Below are positions 39,303 to 40,982 of a stretch of 40,982 bases of DNA, piece by piece. Source of the DNA: Acanthaster planci. Taxonomy: Eukaryota; Echinodermata; Asteroidea; Valvatida; Acanthasteridae. The translations under genes were made by a program, and so were the position numbers. The first letter of the stretch is position 1. Every line of letters begins with the position of its first letter. The stretch spans positions 1,956,415 through 1,997,396 of the forward strand of contig NW_019091375.1 of assembly GCF_001949145.1 (NCBI RefSeq), given 5' to 3'. Below the pieces are notes generated by a model. It was given only the letters and a program-made list of their open reading frames with translations. It made no database searches and was not told the DNA's origin.

Positions 39303-40982
39303 GCATATAAGTCCTTTCGTCCAGGGACAGGAAAGAATGTCAAATATCTCCACCAGAGCTTAATTATATTTCTTTCTTTCTTTTTTTTGCCCCGAGTTAA
39401 GGCCGGTTCATACTGCATTCGAATGTGAAAGCGAAGCCAATTGTACGGCAGGAAAACAATCTGCAGCAAAGTTTCGATCGAGTTGAAATGTGTTTCAGTG
39501 TTTGGATCTAATGTCACACATTCGCGTTGTGTTCGCTATGGACCGGCCTTTGGAGCACAGAGCAGCAATGCGTACATACTTTTTTTCATTCTTCAATAAA
39601 AGCGAGACACGAACAATTTTGATTCAATTTGCAGATTTTCTTCCCGTGTCCTTTATATAGACAGCCTCGATTAACCTTCGGACTGCAGTCGTTCGACAGA
39701 AGTCTTGCCAAGCAGAGGAATATGCCATGACAATCAAATCGTGAATATTAATAGAACGGAACAAAGAAAACAAACAAAGAAATCAAAGTTGGGGCTATTC
39801 ACATGCATGCGAGACTGACATTCATATTGTCGTTTGACACATTTTCACGATCGAGAATTGTTTATCTTTGTCATAATTTAAAAGAAAAAGGCGAATCATA
39901 TTTCTAACACTGTAAAATCTGAGAGTACGTAAATACACGTCAAAAGTTCCCAGACCCAATGATTTAGAATTTAAACGTAGTTAGAATGTGATGCAGTTAT
40001 TTTTCCCGGGCCCCTGCATTTACGTGGAACTATTCCGCGAACACAGACTAGTGAGAAGATTAAGAGGTTGATTGTGGTGTTGACATTATAGGTTGACGCT
40101 TGTTGATACTAAATAGCATGATAGCTGTTAAAAATGCTCGCTAACGCTCATTTTTGTTAATTTGCAAGTTTAGCAAAGATGCATGTCCCCTCCCTGGATC
40201 CGCCCCTGGAGGTAAAGTTGAAACGGTCCTTCTTTTTCAGAAGCAGAGTATTTTTACATGACATGACAGACTTAATCGAAAATGTACATCATCGATCTGC
40301 ACTCTGGGCTAGTATAACTTGGAATTCCTTTTAAGTAAAAGCAAGACTTTTGCTATACAAGCGTATCATTCCTTACAAATAGCACAGATTCCATCTACCA
40401 GCCTGTATAGTTCTTTGTCAGCTTCAGTGGCAGCTGGGTAGGCAAATATCCAGGTTCCTATTGATTCAAGTTCTTGTTATTTTACTATGAAAGTATTGTA
40501 TTCTCGCTTCGTTGGTATGAGTCAGGTTTAGCAGTAGTACACAGCTAATAAGTGAGCTGGTGGCGTCAAATTTCATGACTACTTTTATATTTGTCAATAA
40601 CAAGGGCAGTTTCATCTTTGTTCCTCGCAAATGAATCCTTAGTTATGATTACGCCTGCCTCAAAATGTGCTGCCGAGGTTATTTTGTTACTTGTAGAAAA
40701 AGCTTGTCCATTTTTATGTTTTAGTTGACAAAGCTTGCAAAAGATATCTTATCTTCTCGGTATAAAGTTGTGACACAAACTATCCATATCATGATATAAT
40801 TTTGGCACATGGCCAACCACCAAAGGTGGACCCTAACAGTCGACCAAACAGTCATACATGTATGCCCACACAAGTTCGCCGGTTATTTCTTATGGATTAC
40901 AAGGTTTGCTCATTAATCGGTATACCTCACTATGGCGTGCAAAGTTAACATTTAATCCTCGTAAACGGATATACCTAATAGA

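Larger units (their letters stand above)
36099..40982. other. Upstream of gene A exon 2: probable intron 1, no gene seen
   Basis: No match to the expected signal-peptide exon could be found here on the minus strand, so exon 1 of gene A likely lies beyond 40982. The region holds a CpG-rich patch, one foldback element and one dispersed repeat. Open frames at 36575-36865 (-), 37174-37383 (+) and 39173-39517 (-) match nothing known. Confidence 0.5.

Noticed and set aside
1-40982. CRISPR array, operon or prokaryotic system
   Set aside because: No regularly spaced identical repeats with spacers, no ribosome-binding-site-led gene clusters, and clear spliced animal genes.

Overview
The window is animal genomic DNA. 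Short exons (64-252 bp) with canonical GT/AG borders sit in AT-rich introns of 0.14-4.5 kb, alongside many short inverted-repeat elements and no bacterial-style operons. The exons are more GC- and CpG-rich than their surroundings. The gene family, intron density and repeat style suggest an invertebrate, plausibly a marine deuterostome (hemichordate, echinoderm or amphioxus). I cannot fix the species from the sequence.

All recognised coding sequence is on the minus strand. It forms two tandem, same-direction paralogues of a class C GPCR closest to GABA-B receptor subunit 2. Gene A (right) runs from exon 2 at 36098 to its stop codon at 21433. Its 15 exons join in frame to 703 residues: a Venus-flytrap ligand domain, seven membrane segments and a short tail. 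Its signal-peptide exon is not found and probably lies beyond 40982. Gene B (left) starts at an ATG at 14128 and continues through nine exons to 322. It covers the signal peptide and essentially the whole ligand domain; the membrane exons must lie left of position 1. Exons 2-9 of the two genes have identical lengths and phases, so the genes arose by tandem duplication.

Between the genes (14129-21432) and upstream of gene A (36099-40982) I see no convincing gene, only repeats and simple sequence. Introns and intergenic DNA carry two copies of a 250-bp hAT-like MITE (one with a perfect 8-bp target duplication), several foldback elements, a roughly 190-bp interspersed family with at least five copies, a dispersed 180-bp pair, and degenerate GAGTAC- and GACTCGAGTC-type arrays.

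The main biological point concerns the ligand pocket. By residue-by-residue alignment with GABBR1 from memory, both paralogues keep the positions that hold the GABA carboxylate (two Ser, one Tyr) and lose those that hold the amine (His and Glu become Ile and Ser). Both also lose the two cysteines of the first flytrap disulfide, and gene A has no room for the C-terminal coiled coil. Together this suggests an expanded family of orphan receptors that may sense a different carboxylate ligand and need not pair through a coiled coil.
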